DNA of 64,000 nt from Planctomycetales bacterium ZRK34 (GTDB lineage: Bacteria; Planctomycetota; Phycisphaerae; Phycisphaerales; Zrk34): NCBI GenBank assembly GCA_014873095.1, contig CP050848.1, positions 2,725,850 to 2,789,849 of the forward strand, written 5' to 3'. How positions within the stretch are numbered: position 1 is the stretch's first letter; each line of letters begins with the position of its first letter. Under the pieces are notes generated by a model, which was not told the origin of the DNA, searched no databases, and was given only the letters and a program-made list of their open reading frames with translations. The position numbers were made by a program, and so were the translations under genes. Positions 49,827 to 60,366 of the stretch are shown piece after piece.

Positions 49827-50000
49827 GTGAAGATGTCCAGCGTTGAGCCATCGTTGCGGCGTGGCTGGACATCAGCATGAGCGATGGTGATCAGATCAGT
49901 GAATTGGTGCGCTTCGAAGTTGCTCGCCTGTGTTGTTGGCGTGAACCGGCGCGGGGCTCGGTAAAGATGTCGAGCCGACTCGCGCCTGCGGACGGGAGAA

Positions 50001-50303
50001 TCACGACGCTGCGGGCACAAGTTCAGCGACATCCGCCAGCCAGCGTGCGTCTGTTCGCAGCGCCTTTCGATTGACGCGGTAATACACAGACAACCCGGAT
50101 CGGGTGGCCGTGATGATCCGTGCCTCGCGCAGAATCCGCAGATGTGCCGCAAGCGTGGCATTGCTTCGATGAGTCAGTTGCTGCAACTGGCTGAACGATC
50201 GCGCATCGTCCAGCGCCGCCATCACAATCTTCCGCCGCACCGGATGCCCCAGCGCCCGAAACACATCAAGCTCATCTGTCCGTTGACGATAGGGTCTTGC
50301 CAT
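50001..50303 (-). CDS. ArsR-family winged-helix repressor
   Basis: A 100-residue DNA-binding protein: ELDVFRALGHPVRRKIVMAAL starts the winged helix, SFSQLQQLTHRSNATLAAHLRILREARIIT is the recognition helix region, and RSGLSVYYRVNRKAL the wing. It has no cysteines and no ELCVCDL metal motif, so it is not a metal sensor of the classic kind. A 21-base palindrome four bases upstream of the start codon (50307-50327), with TTGACA upstream, suggests self-repression. The identical palindrome upstream of purL makes that region a second target. What it senses is unknown. Confidence 0.88.
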   Translation of the reverse strand: MARPYRQRTDELDVFRALGHPVRRKIVMAALDDARSFSQLQQLTHRSNATLAAHLRILREARIITATRSGLSVYYRVNRKALRTDARWLADVAELVPAAS

Positions 50304-50306
50304 GAA

Positions 50307-50327
50307 TCTATTTTCGTCGAAAATAGA
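50307..50327. promoter_or_regulatory. Palindromic operator in front of the ArsR-family gene
   Basis: Two perfect 10-base arms (TCTATTTTCG and complement) around a single base, overlapping the likely promoter (TTGACA about 10 bases upstream on the minus strand). Only four bases separate it from the ATG, so the mRNA leader is very short. Identical apart from orientation to 36742-36762. Confidence 0.7.
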
Positions 50328-50649
50328 CTTAATGTCAACAGCATAAAGTCAGTATTTTCAGTGACTCGCGGTGGCCGGTGATGCGAGTGGGGTGTTTGCG
50401 AGCAGGGGTCGTGAGGTGTTTAGGCAGGGGTGTGCGACGGCGCGAGCGGCTACATGTTTTTGTACGATCGTATGAGTCGATGGTGGCTGATCAAAGACGC
50501 ACATCTGCGGGGCTGATCATGGTGGGTAGCGGGCCCATATCGCCCGAGCTATCCGCCAGATTGGCAGTCATTTGGACGTTTTTACAGCGGCGCGGCAGGG
50601 GGTGATCCATCGCGATCGCTTGTCAGTCAATACTTTACGTGAATTTCAG

Positions 50650-50666
50650 TTGGCACCGCGATTGCA
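50650..50666 (+). promoter_or_regulatory. Sigma-54-type promoter upstream of dnaK
   Basis: TTGGCACCGCGATTGCA has the GG-N10-GC spacing and matches the TGGCAC-N5-TTGCA consensus exactly. It would start transcription near 50678, about 97 bases before the dnaK ATG. An alternative sigma-70 promoter is not obvious. Confidence 0.65.
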
Positions 50667-50774
50667 CGATACAACCCCGTAACTGCCGTTGCGGCATGCG
50701 CCCGGCGGCCTTATCGTGAACTTTCAGCCAGGGATTGCAACGACAATCCGAGCCCGATAGCAGAGGTACAGACC

Positions 50775-52706
<1,932 letters not shown>

Positions 52707-52729
52707 GCGTCTTTTGACAACCTGAAATC

Positions 52730-52764
52730 AAAGCCGCCGCGTAAGATCACGCGGCGGCTTTTTT
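52730..52764 (+). terminator. Rho-independent terminator of dnaK
   Basis: AAGCCGCCGCGT and ACGCGGCGGCTT form a perfect 12-base stem with a 6-base loop followed by TTTT. It begins 24 bases after the dnaK stop. Confidence 0.9.
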
Positions 52765-53161
52765 GTATGAGTTGTATTTCAGACCAAACCGAACCCCGTC
52801 TACCGATTTCGCCGATCCCGCCGACTCTGCTGACTCCGCCAATCCCCGCAACCCCATACGGCCCGACGGCATTAAAATTCAAAATGCAACTACGAAATAC
52901 AAAGAACATATTTAACTTAAATATGTTCTTTGTATGCGGGGCAGTATGAAATGTGGGCTGTTGTAGAATGGGTGGTGAATTCGAATAGACGACGCAGCGG
53001 ACTATGTTATGTGGCTGCCGTTTGTGAAGGCGTACGGTGTGTGGCACTGGCGGCTTGTCCGTCAGTGTGCGGCTCAACAATGGTGGATAAGCCGGCGCCA
53101 CACAACGGTTGCACAAATATGAAACCGATCCCAACAGCGGTCAGAGCAATGTTGTCGGCGA
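52765..53161. other. Lower-GC gene-free stretch after dnaK
   Basis: No gene is supported. The stretch is visibly lower in GC than its surroundings, has CCGCCGATCC/CCGCCAATCC-like short repeats near 52812-52850, and contains the second 39-bp AT-rich palindrome. Confidence 0.5.
52897..52935. repeat. 39-bp perfect AT-rich palindrome (copy 2)
   Basis: Core identical to 45749-45787 over 33 bases; the outer three bases on each side are ATA/TAT instead of TTT/AAA, so both copies stay fully self-complementary. It lies in the gene-free stretch after dnaK. Confidence 0.85.
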
Positions 53162-53500
53162 TCAACGACAGTCGTTGGTTGGGCCCCGGAGTTTCGATTG
53201 CCGAAGAAAAAAATGCTTCAGCTCGCCTTGACGCCATAATGCATATACAAACCAGTGAATGCCACCCGTATCGAGTGTCGACACCGCCGCGGCGCACCAT
53301 GCAAGTGTTGCTGATGGAAGAAGCAGAATGCTGATCCACAGAAGTAGTGAGCCGACCAGAGGGAAGCCCGAAATGTGTCGGTACGTTTCACGACTACCAC
53401 CACATACCCGGTGCACGGGAAAGCGGAGGAAACTCAGATAGAAATTCATGGCCGTGATGAACGTGCCAATGCCCATCAGGATGTAACCTGTCAACGCCAT
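53162..53500 (-). CDS. Small membrane protein downstream of the sulfatase
   Basis: A 112-residue protein with hydrophobic segments at about residues 4-25 (TGYILMGIGTFITAMNFYLSF) and 45-73 (FPLVGSLLLWISILLLP...). The sequence NFYLSFLRFPVHRVCGGSRETYRHISGFPLVGSLLL is a conserved hallmark of a small family found widely in bacteria without known role. The last 20 residues (after ALWRQGEL) are atypical, and a second hydrophobic stretch reads in another frame at 53007-53339, so a frameshift near 53225 is possible. It starts 20 bases after the sulfatase stop. Confidence 0.6.
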   Translation of the reverse strand: MALTGYILMGIGTFITAMNFYLSFLRFPVHRVCGGSRETYRHISGFPLVGSLLLWISILLLPSATLAWCAAAVSTLDTGGIHWFVYALWRQGELKHFFLRQSKLRGPTNDCR

Positions 53501-53520
53501 CGACGCCTGATGTCAAAGGT

Positions 53521-55086
53521 TCACTCGACGGGCTTGGGTTCGAAGTCGGACGGGTTGACCCAGCCGGCGTTTTTGGGGGTGAGCTTGCCTTCTGAGAACT
53601 TCTCGTAGAAGTGCTGTTGGCCTTTGTTGGCGTAGGGATATTCGTCGAAGATGTAACCCTGGCCGTTCATGCGCGGGTCGCCCTGGGCTTTGAGTTCGTC
53701 GACCATCTGGTTGTGCAAAGCCTCGCGGCGATCGGGGACGCTCGATGAGACATTGTCGGTGCAGAAGCGATCCTGTGAAACCTGGTAGAGCTGTTCGGCG
53801 GGGCGCTTGCCGAAACTCGATTGCCAGAAGCGCGGGTCTTCACCGCTGCGGCGGAGATCGAGGATGACGGTCTTGGTCGGCGAGCCGTCGCAATTCAGGT
53901 AGCCGGTCTTCGGATCACCGGCGGGCCAGCGATCGGTTTGGTAGTTGTGCAAGTAGAGCCAACCGTCCTTGATGATGCCGCGGATGGGGTAGCCGGCGTC
54001 GTTGGGGCGGCCGATGTCGTGGCGCTCCTTGCCGATGAGCACGTGGTCGCGATCGTAGGTGACGCGGCCGGCCTTGTCGGAGTTGAAGATGTCGGTCAGG
54101 GGGCGACCGGGCGAGGGATGCATGCCGGTGTCGTTCCAGTTGAGTCCGGCGATCGCGATGAACGTCGGGGCGAAGTCGATGAAGCTGACGTAGTCGTCGA
54201 CCGCGCGGCCGGGGTTGTGAATCCCCGCCGGCCACATGATCGCCAGCGGCAGGTGATTGGACATCTCGTATTCCTGCCCCTTGATGCGCGGGAAGGGCAT
54301 GCCGTTGTCGGCGGTCACGACGATGATGGTGTTGTCGAGCATGCCGCGCTTTTCGAGTTCGGCGATCATGCGACCCAGGTGCTGGTCGAAGTGTTCAACC
54401 TCGTAGGCGTAGTCGAGCATGTCGGTGCGCACGGTCGGGTTGTCGGGCCAGAACGAGGGAACCTTATCGATGTCGCTGATCTTCTTGTCGCCGAGTTTGA
54501 TGCCGGTGCCGTATTCATACCCGCGGTGGGGCTCGGTCGATCCGTACCAGAAGCACCAGGGTTGATCCTTGTCGGCAGCGTTGAGGAAGTCGTTGAAGTT
54601 GGCGGCGTAGTCGTTCTTGCTGATGCCGGTGGTCGGGGGCTTGGCCGTCTTCTTCGAGAAGTTCTTCACCAGCAGATTGCGCGGCTTGCCGTCGGCGGTC
54701 TTCGCAATGCCGGGCGCCCAGCCTTTGCCGGTGTATCCGACGTGGTACCCGTGCTCGGCGAGCGCTTCGGCGTACGTCTTGAACTTCGCCGGGAAGTACG
54801 GCACGTGGTTGGCGGCTTCTTCGAGCTGCCAGGAGTTGCGGCCGGTCAGAATGCACGCGCGCGATGGGGCGCACTTGGCGTTAGGCGTGTAGGCATTGTT
54901 GAACAGGATGCCCTGGCGCGCCACGCGGTCGAAGGCCGGGGTCTTTACCCAACTGCACCCGTAGGCGCCCATGTAGGGATACGACGCGTCGTCGGCGATG
55001 GCGAAGAGGATGTTCGGGCGATCAGCGGCGAAGGCGGTCGCGCTCAGCAGCATCACCCACAGCGCGGCAAGGACTCGATGAATCAT
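53521..55086 (-). CDS. Exported sulfatase (arylsulfatase type)
   Basis: A 521-residue protein with signal peptide [39 protein letters not shown] is the metal-binding start of the sulfatase fold, [12 protein letters not shown] carries the formylglycine precursor Cys72 (CxPSR), and [13 protein letters not shown] and GKGWAPGI are further conserved elements. It hydrolyses sulfate esters of polysaccharides or phenols and needs an FGly-generating enzyme, not present here. ATG 55086 begins the signal peptide after GGAG. Sulfatases are abundant in planctomycetes. Confidence 0.93.
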   Translation of the reverse strand: MIHRVLAALWVMLLSATAFAADRPNILFAIADDASYPYMGAYGCSWVKTPAFDRVARQGILFNNAYTPNAKCAPSRACILTGRNSWQLEEAANHVPYFPAKFKTYAEALAEHGYHVGYTGKGWAPGIAKTADGKPRNLLVKNFSKKTAKPPTTGISKNDYAANFNDFLNAADKDQPWCFWYGSTEPHRGYEYGTGIKLGDKKISDIDKVPSFWPDNPTVRTDMLDYAYEVEHFDQHLGRMIAELEKRGMLDNTIIVVTADNGMPFPRIKGQEYEMSNHLPLAIMWPAGIHNPGRAVDDYVSFIDFAPTFIAIAGLNWNDTGMHPSPGRPLTDIFNSDKAGRVTYDRDHVLIGKERHDIGRPNDAGYPIRGIIKDGWLYLHNYQTDRWPAGDPKTGYLNCDGSPTKTVILDLRRSGEDPRFWQSSFGKRPAEQLYQVSQDRFCTDNVSSSVPDRREALHNQMVDELKAQGDPRMNGQGYIFDEYPYANKGQQHFYEKFSEGKLTPKNAGWVNPSDFEPKPVE

Positions 55087-55205
55087 GGCGGCTCCAGCGT
55101 ATGAAGACGATGGGTATCGGCTATTCACAAACAACGTGTGAACGTCACAGTTTATGCGAAGTTTGGAGGCGCTGCTCGCGCTGGGTAGAACATGCAACCT
55201 GAAAC

Positions 55206-55230
55206 ACGCCGCAAGCGGCGTCGCTAAACG
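55206..55230. repeat. GTTTAGC-headed hairpin at the PAC2 gene stop
   Basis: ACGCCGC-AA-GCGGCGT (55206-55221) is followed by CGCTAAACG abutting the stop codon of the minus-strand gene, so the head reads CGTTTAGCG right after the stop. Same family as the elements at 1991 and 14330. Confidence 0.7.
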
Positions 55231-56247
55231 TTACGACTCGGGCCGCTTGAACAGGTCCAGAAAACGGTCCTCATAGCGCTCGAACACACCCAGGCGGTCG
55301 AGTTCCTTTTTCAGGTCGTAGGCGCGCGAGCGGTCTTTCGCAGATTCAGCGAAGAGCTTTTCGATGAGTTGTTCGTCTTGTTCACTGAGCGTGTCGGATT
55401 CATCAGGCGCCTGCGGGGGCGGCAGCTCATCCGGCGGCATGAAAGCGACGTCGGTCATGCCGGGTTCGTCTTCATCGTCATCCTCGCCGGCGGACGGCTG
55501 AGTCTGTTGAATCTGTTCCAGGGCATTGGCGATGGTCTGTTCCATCACGCGGCCGTGCTCGCGCAGCTCGTTGAGGTTGACGTCGATTTCCGCCAGCACG
55601 TTGAACACTTCCAGCACCGCGGCCGACGCTTTGGGAAACGGCACCTGCGGCGCGTAGAAAGGCATCTCCCCGAGCAGCCCCATGCCGCGCAACCCGCGCT
55701 CAGCGCCGGCGGCCAGCAGCACGCCGTTGAGCCCCGTGATCATGCCGTCGTCCATGATCTTGACTTCGAGGCGCTGAAGCTGCTCGACGCCTTCCTGGTC
55801 CGTGGCCACGCCGAACACGCGGCAGCGCTCGCTCGGCTGCATCGGCGTCGCCATGGCGGCGAAGGTGAAAATACGCTGCACGCCGAGTTGCTGAACAAAG
55901 TCGAGCAGGCGATGCGAAAAGGCCCACTTGCCCAGCGGCGGTTGTGCCTCGCCGATGAACAGAATGATGTCGTGACGCTGCTTGGGGTCTTTCCAGTAAA
56001 ACAGCCGACTGCGCGGCAAGCGACCGGTGTGAACCATCCCGCTTTTGATTTCGATCTGCTCGACTTCGAACAGATCGGTCGCGCGGAACTCAGCCAGTTG
56101 CGTCATGTTCATCTTGCTCAGCAGGTAGTACCCGCCGGCGATCGCCACATGCCCCATCCCCGGCCAGACCGCCACCAGATACGGCGCGTTCAGCTGCGGC
56201 AGATCATCGGTCTTTTCCGTGGTCAGATTTTTCGGCAGTTCAGTCAT
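55231..56247 (-). CDS. PAC2-family protein
   Basis: A 338-residue protein. [26 protein letters not shown], then [43 protein letters not shown] and [29 protein letters not shown] are the PAC2 (proteasome-assembly-chaperone-like) core at about residues 20-225, followed by a long acidic linker and a helical C-terminus. PAC2 proteins occur beside ATP-grasp or proteasome genes; bacterial homologues have no assigned role. ATG 56247 has GATGAGG upstream. No proteasome genes are in the window. Confidence 0.85.
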   Translation of the reverse strand: MTELPKNLTTEKTDDLPQLNAPYLVAVWPGMGHVAIAGGYYLLSKMNMTQLAEFRATDLFEVEQIEIKSGMVHTGRLPRSRLFYWKDPKQRHDIILFIGEAQPPLGKWAFSHRLLDFVQQLGVQRIFTFAAMATPMQPSERCRVFGVATDQEGVEQLQRLEVKIMDDGMITGLNGVLLAAGAERGLRGMGLLGEMPFYAPQVPFPKASAAVLEVFNVLAEIDVNLNELREHGRVMEQTIANALEQIQQTQPSAGEDDDEDEPGMTDVAFMPPDELPPPQAPDESDTLSEQDEQLIEKLFAESAKDRSRAYDLKKELDRLGVFERYEDRFLDLFKRPES

Positions 56248-56367
56248 GCAAACCTCATCGGATGCTACGACCGCCGAAGCCTGCGATGCAATCAGCGATT
56301 GACCCACCCGGTCCGATTCCGCATATCCGCTACAATCCGTTTCATCATCATTCAGAGGAGCCGAACC

Positions 56368-56751
56368 ATGCGGATGTTACACACCATGCTGCGCGTGACC
56401 GAGCTTGAGCGGTCGATCGACTTTTATACCCAGGTGCTCGGCATGAAACTGCTTCGCCGCAAAGACTATCCCGACGGGAAGTTCACGCTCGCGTTTTTAG
56501 GCTACGGCCCGGAGTCCGACACGGCCGTGCTCGAGCTGACGCACAACTGGGGCGTCGACGAATACGAACTCGGCAACGCCTACGGCCACATCGCCATCGA
56601 GGTCGACGATGTGTACAAGGCTGCCGAGCAGGTCCAGGCCGCCGGCGGCAACGTCACGCGCCCCCCGGGCCCGATGAAGCACGGGGACACCATCCTCGCT
56701 TTCGTGGAAGACCCCGACGGCTACAAGATCGAACTGCTTGGCCCCAAATGA
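56368..56751 (+). CDS. gloA: Lactoylglutathione lyase (glyoxalase I)
   Basis: A 127-residue vicinal-oxygen-chelate protein. [46 protein letters not shown] is the GloA N-terminus. The metal ligands are His5 and the Glu in VLELTHNWG, then the His in [10 protein letters not shown] and the Glu in YKIELL. It isomerises the hemithioacetal of methylglyoxal and glutathione to S-lactoylglutathione. ATG 56368 has AGAGGAG upstream. Confidence 0.95.
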   Translation: MRMLHTMLRVTELERSIDFYTQVLGMKLLRRKDYPDGKFTLAFLGYGPESDTAVLELTHNWGVDEYELGNAYGHIAIEVDDVYKAAEQVQAAGGNVTRPPGPMKHGDTILAFVEDPDGYKIELLGPK

Positions 56752-56764
56752 TCCCGGCGGGTGA

Positions 56765-57718
56765 TCACACCGCTGTGCGGTCGGTTGCATCGGGCGTCGG
56801 CAGCAGGGTGAACCGATCGCCGTCTTCTTTTTTGGATTGATACATGGCTTGGTCGGCGCGGGCGACGAGGCTTTCCAGGTCATCGTCGGGGCCCAGCAGC
56901 GCGCCGCCGATTGATGCGGTGACCTGCACGGTGGTTTCTTCATCCAGGTGAACCCACGTGGTGCGGATCAGCATGCCCAGGCGCAGTGCGAAGTCCGTCA
57001 TCGCCTGCGGGCTGATGTTCGACAGCGTCATGAGAAACTCTTCACCGCCCCAGCGGCCGAAGTGATCGTGAGGTCGCACCGCCGCGGCGAGTGTGCGGGT
57101 CACGGTCTGCAGAGTCCGGTCGCCGGCTTCGTGACCGAACTCGTCGTTGATCACTTTGAAGTCGTCGAGATCGATAAACAGCACGCCGAACGGATCGCCG
57201 AGGCGGCGTGTGCGATCGATGTGCCACTGCAGCAGGTGGTCCATGTAGCGGCGGTTCGGCGCTTCGGTCAGCGTGTCCAGGTGCATGTCCTGCCGCAGGC
57301 TGCTGAGTTCTTCGTCAAGCAGTCGATCGGCGAACTGGGGCGAAAAGATCTCGACGGCGCCGACCACCTGGTCGTGTTCATCGGTGATCGCTTCGCATCG
57401 GACCTGAACCGTGACGCGGTGGCCCTGCTTGTGGTGCAGGTGGACCAGGGCGCTGCGGGTCTGGCTGTCGTCCATGGTGTGCGCCAGCGGGCAGTCGTGT
57501 TTGCACAGTTCGCAGCCGGCGTCATCGACGTGCATCAGAATGTTGTCGGCACAGCATCGCCCGACGACATCCCCGGGGCCGAATCCGCTGATCTGCTCAG
57601 CGGCCGGGTTCCAGTAGCGGATCTTTCGATTGCGGTCGACGATGTAGACCCCGTCGCCGAGGTTATCGAGCAGACCGGCATATTTCTCAGGTTCATGAAA
57701 AACACTGGCGGGGATCAT
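56765..57718 (-). CDS. PAS-GGDEF diguanylate cyclase with Cys-cluster PAS (paralogue A)
   Basis: A 317-residue protein. A PAS domain (about residues 12-130) contains a five-cysteine pattern, C55 C56, C69, C72 and C76, within GRCCADNILMHVDDAGCELC and the following HDCPLAH, typical of metal- or redox-sensing PAS domains of this type. The GGDEF domain (about 150-310) has GRWGGEEFL with the inhibitory RxxD site RPHD just upstream, so it should be active and feedback-controlled. It makes c-di-GMP. It lies directly beside its paralogue at 57824. Confidence 0.9.
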   Translation of the reverse strand: MIPASVFHEPEKYAGLLDNLGDGVYIVDRNRKIRYWNPAAEQISGFGPGDVVGRCCADNILMHVDDAGCELCKHDCPLAHTMDDSQTRSALVHLHHKQGHRVTVQVRCEAITDEHDQVVGAVEIFSPQFADRLLDEELSSLRQDMHLDTLTEAPNRRYMDHLLQWHIDRTRRLGDPFGVLFIDLDDFKVINDEFGHEAGDRTLQTVTRTLAAAVRPHDHFGRWGGEEFLMTLSNISPQAMTDFALRLGMLIRTTWVHLDEETTVQVTASIGGALLGPDDDLESLVARADQAMYQSKKEDGDRFTLLPTPDATDRTAV

Positions 57719-57823
57719 GATGCGCCCTCACGGTTTCCGGATGTAACAACGACCATCCCGTATGTTCAGCCCAGTGGGTTGGACAGACAATAGGGGATCA
57801 GCCGATTTCTTGTCCGGGAGTGG

Positions 57824-58768
57824 TCAGGCGGTGACTTCCGTGAGGTGCCGCGTGTCGATGACATACCCATTGCGGCCCTTGGTTTTGGCGCGGTACATCG
57901 CGGCATCGGCTCGCGCCACCAGACACGCCGCATCATCCTTGGGGGCCAGCAGTGTTCCGCCGACCGATGCGGTGGTCTGCAGATCGTGAGTTTCGGCGTG
58001 GATATGGCTTGTGCGGATCAACGCCCCGATACGTGCGGCGACAGTCGCCAGTTCTGCGGCATCGACCCGCGGCAAAACCACCAGAAACTCCTCGCCACCC
58101 CAGCGGCCGAGTATGTCGCCGGGCCGGATGGCGTTGGCAGTGGTTTTGGCGACTGTTTTCAGGGTCAAGTCGCCGACGATGTGACCGTACTGATCGTTGA
58201 TGTTTTTGAAGTGGTCCAGATCGATGAACAGCAGGCCGAGGGCGTGGTCCAATCGCTCAGCCTGATAGATGTGCAGGTCGAGGATGTGATCCATGTATCG
58301 CCGATTGTAAACACCCGTCAGTGGGTCGCGGTACAACTCGTTCCGCAGCAGATCCATCTCCTGGTCCAGCGCCGAGTTGGGGGTCGCGTTGGAGAACAGC
58401 TCCATCGCCCCGATCGCGCGACCCTGCTCATCCTGAATCGAGATGCAACGCACGTTCACGGCGATGCGATGTCCGAACTTGTGATGCATGTAGACCGAGG
58501 CGTGGCGCAGCTGGTGATCCTGCATGGTGTGAACCAGCGGGCAGCGACTTTGACACAGAGAACATCCACCACCATCGACGGACATCAACAGGCCATCGGC
58601 GCAGCATTGTCCGACCATCTCCGCGGCGCTGAACCCGCTGATGCGCTCGGCGGCCATATTCCAGAAGCGAACCCGACGCTGAAGGTCGACGATGTACGCG
58701 CCCTCTGCGAGGTTGTTGAGCAATCCAGCAAAACGTTCGGGATGTTTCAGAAGGTCGACAGGGATCAT
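57824..58768 (-). CDS. PAS-GGDEF diguanylate cyclase with Cys-cluster PAS (paralogue B)
   Basis: A 314-residue paralogue of the protein at 56765, with identical positions of C55, C56, C69, C72 and C76 and the same PAS landmarks (GAYIVDLQRRVRFWNMAAERISGF). The GGEEF motif is in GRWGGEEFLVVLP, with RPGD as inhibitory site. Tandem duplication followed by divergence is the simple explanation. The pair may allow two signals to feed the same c-di-GMP pool. Confidence 0.9.
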   Translation of the reverse strand: MIPVDLLKHPERFAGLLNNLAEGAYIVDLQRRVRFWNMAAERISGFSAAEMVGQCCADGLLMSVDGGGCSLCQSRCPLVHTMQDHQLRHASVYMHHKFGHRIAVNVRCISIQDEQGRAIGAMELFSNATPNSALDQEMDLLRNELYRDPLTGVYNRRYMDHILDLHIYQAERLDHALGLLFIDLDHFKNINDQYGHIVGDLTLKTVAKTTANAIRPGDILGRWGGEEFLVVLPRVDAAELATVAARIGALIRTSHIHAETHDLQTTASVGGTLLAPKDDAACLVARADAAMYRAKTKGRNGYVIDTRHLTEVTA

Positions 58769-58911
58769 ATCGGCGCTTACCCGTAACTGATGCGGAAGGA
58801 TTGACTGTTCAATATCATCGGTTTTTGATGCGTATCAGTTCAAAACGGCTCGTTGAAATCAGTTCTTCCAGCAGGGAAAATCGTGTTAAAAAAGCGCCTG
58901 CGCGATGGGGA

Positions 58912-59343
58912 TTATGGAATAAGTTTCGCCGCGTTAAAGGCTTCACGAAGATCGGCGGGAATGCGCCGGGGGCGTGCCGTCGCGCGGTCGACCCAGGCCC
59001 AGAGGTTGACCGCCTCGGCGATGAGCTGACCGTCGGCGGGGCGATGGATGCGGTGGTGGCGCTCGGCGGTGACCTGGGTCATGGTCTGAATCCAGGTGGT
59101 GCATTCGATCGCATCGCCGAGCAGGGCGGGGGCGTGGTAGCTGATTTCGTGGCGGCGGACGACCCACATGCCGCCGAGTTGCGTGTAACGGGCTGTGTCG
59201 AAGCCGGCCGCGATCGAGTGCTGCCAGGCGGAGGTGTTGATCCAGTCGACCACAGCCACATTGGACACGTGATTCTGCACGTCGATATGGTCGTCGGTGA
59301 CGGTCAGTCGCCAGGCAAAAGCATGGGTGGGCGGTTTGATCAT
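58912..59343 (-). CDS. 4-hydroxybenzoyl-CoA thioesterase-family (FadM/YbgC-like) acyl-CoA thioesterase
   Basis: A 143-residue hot-dog fold protein. FAWRLTVTDDHIDVQNHVSN is the catalytic-loop start (here Asp-x-x-x-H-x-N instead of the classic DxDxxGHVNN spacing), followed by ALLGDAIECTTWIQTM and HRIHRPADGQLIAEAVNLWAWVD, the central helix and strands. Such enzymes release free fatty or aromatic acids from CoA. Substrate unknown. The ATG at 59343 fits the start of the fold. Confidence 0.85.
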   Translation of the reverse strand: MIKPPTHAFAWRLTVTDDHIDVQNHVSNVAVVDWINTSAWQHSIAAGFDTARYTQLGGMWVVRRHEISYHAPALLGDAIECTTWIQTMTQVTAERHHRIHRPADGQLIAEAVNLWAWVDRATARPRRIPADLREAFNAAKLIP

Positions 59344-59424
59344 GGTAAGCCGATGGCAAGCGGTTTCGGCGGTTGTCGGCCGTTGGCAGATTCCAGTTTA
59401 GGCGCGCCGGTCGAGGGGCAGCGC

Positions 59425-59455
59425 ATAAAGAAAACCCCGGCTGTTGGGCCGGGGT
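59425..59455 (-). terminator. Rho-independent terminator of the second PEP-CTERM gene
   Basis: Read on the minus strand, GACCCCGGC and GCCGGGGT pair around a short loop, followed by TTTTCTTT. It lies 54 bases beyond the gene stop at 59509. Confidence 0.85.
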
Positions 59456-59508
59456 CTTCTGAGGTAGTTGTATGGAGATGTGGAGAGTGAGTTTGGAGTC
59501 AGAGTTTA

Positions 59509-60366
59509 TCAGGCGTTGCGGCGACGGCGGCGAAGCAGGGCGAGGCTGCCGAGGCTCAGAACGCTGAGGGTCGCCGGCTCGGGGATGATCGTGGTCGGCG
59601 GGGGGATTTCGCAACCGGTGACGTTGATGTTGTCGAACTTGGCGAATTCCTTGTATTCAGACTGAGCCCAGAAGGCGACCCAGACGGTGCCGGAGTTGGA
59701 CGGCAGGTCGATGATTTCGTCTTTGAAGTCGCTGTCCGGGCCGAAGGTTTCGGTGACCCAGTTGTCGTCGAGCCAGTCCTGGACGTCGCTGTTGGAACCG
59801 AAGTCGTCATAGAAGTCGTTGGTCATGCCCGAGCCGAAGTAGCCGGACAGGTCCAGGGTGGTGAAGCTGACAGCGAGCTTGTCGGAGTAGTGGTTGGTGT
59901 TGAAGGTGCGCCATTCGAAGCTGAGCTGGACGTCGCTGTAGCCGGTGGTGTCGACCTTGAAGATCATGGCGTTGCCGCCTTCGGCGCGACCGACGGGCGT
60001 CCAGTTGTCGGCCCCGCCGTACTTCTGCACGGCAACCTGCTCGTTGATGTTGTCGTTCTCGTTGCCGTACCAGTCGGTTTCCTTGAAGAAGCGACCGGCG
60101 TACCAGTTGTTGTCGGCGCCTTCGGAGATCTTGGCGCGGCCGAGGTTGGTCCAGTCGTTGTTGGGACGCTCATCGGGGAAGTAGTTGTAGCCGTCGAAGT
60201 CTTCGTGGAAGAGCTTGATGTCGCAGACGGTGCCGGGGGGGCAGTCGTCGTGAGACGGCGGCTTGTAGGAGCCACCAGCCAAGGCGGTGCTGGCAAGGCC
60301 GGCCGAGAGGGCGGCGGCGATGCCGAAACGTGCGGACGTACGGATAGCGTTGGTGATGATTGACAT
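59509..60366 (-). CDS. PEP-CTERM surface protein
   Basis: A 285-residue exported protein. The signal peptide ends in LSAGLASTALAG. The C-terminus IPEPATLSVLSLGSLALLRRRRR is a model PEP-CTERM signal. The mature part is acidic and aromatic, with a jelly-roll-like strand pattern (LFHEDFDGYNYFPDE, DVQLSFEWRTFNTNHYSDKLAVSF, GTVWVAFWAQSEYKEFAKFDNINVTG), a common lectin-like arrangement in matrix proteins. It has a dedicated terminator and two tandem palindromes upstream, so it is a separate transcription unit. Confidence 0.9.
   Translation of the reverse strand: MSIITNAIRTSARFGIAAALSAGLASTALAGGSYKPPSHDDCPPGTVCDIKLFHEDFDGYNYFPDERPNNDWTNLGRAKISEGADNNWYAGRFFKETDWYGNENDNINEQVAVQKYGGADNWTPVGRAEGGNAMIFKVDTTGYSDVQLSFEWRTFNTNHYSDKLAVSFTTLDLSGYFGSGMTNDFYDDFGSNSDVQDWLDDNWVTETFGPDSDFKDEIIDLPSNSGTVWVAFWAQSEYKEFAKFDNINVTGCEIPPPTTIIPEPATLSVLSLGSLALLRRRRRNA

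Larger units (their letters stand above)
50304..50774. promoter_or_regulatory. Divergent spacer between the ArsR gene and dnaK
   Basis: The 471-base spacer holds the ArsR operator at its left end and a sigma-54-type promoter near dnaK. No gene is supported in between. No CIRCE element (TTAGCACTC with its complement) was found. Confidence 0.55.

Noticed and set aside
50304..50774. CIRCE heat-shock operator before dnaK
   Set aside because: I looked for TTAGCACTC and its complement at nine-base spacing and did not find them.
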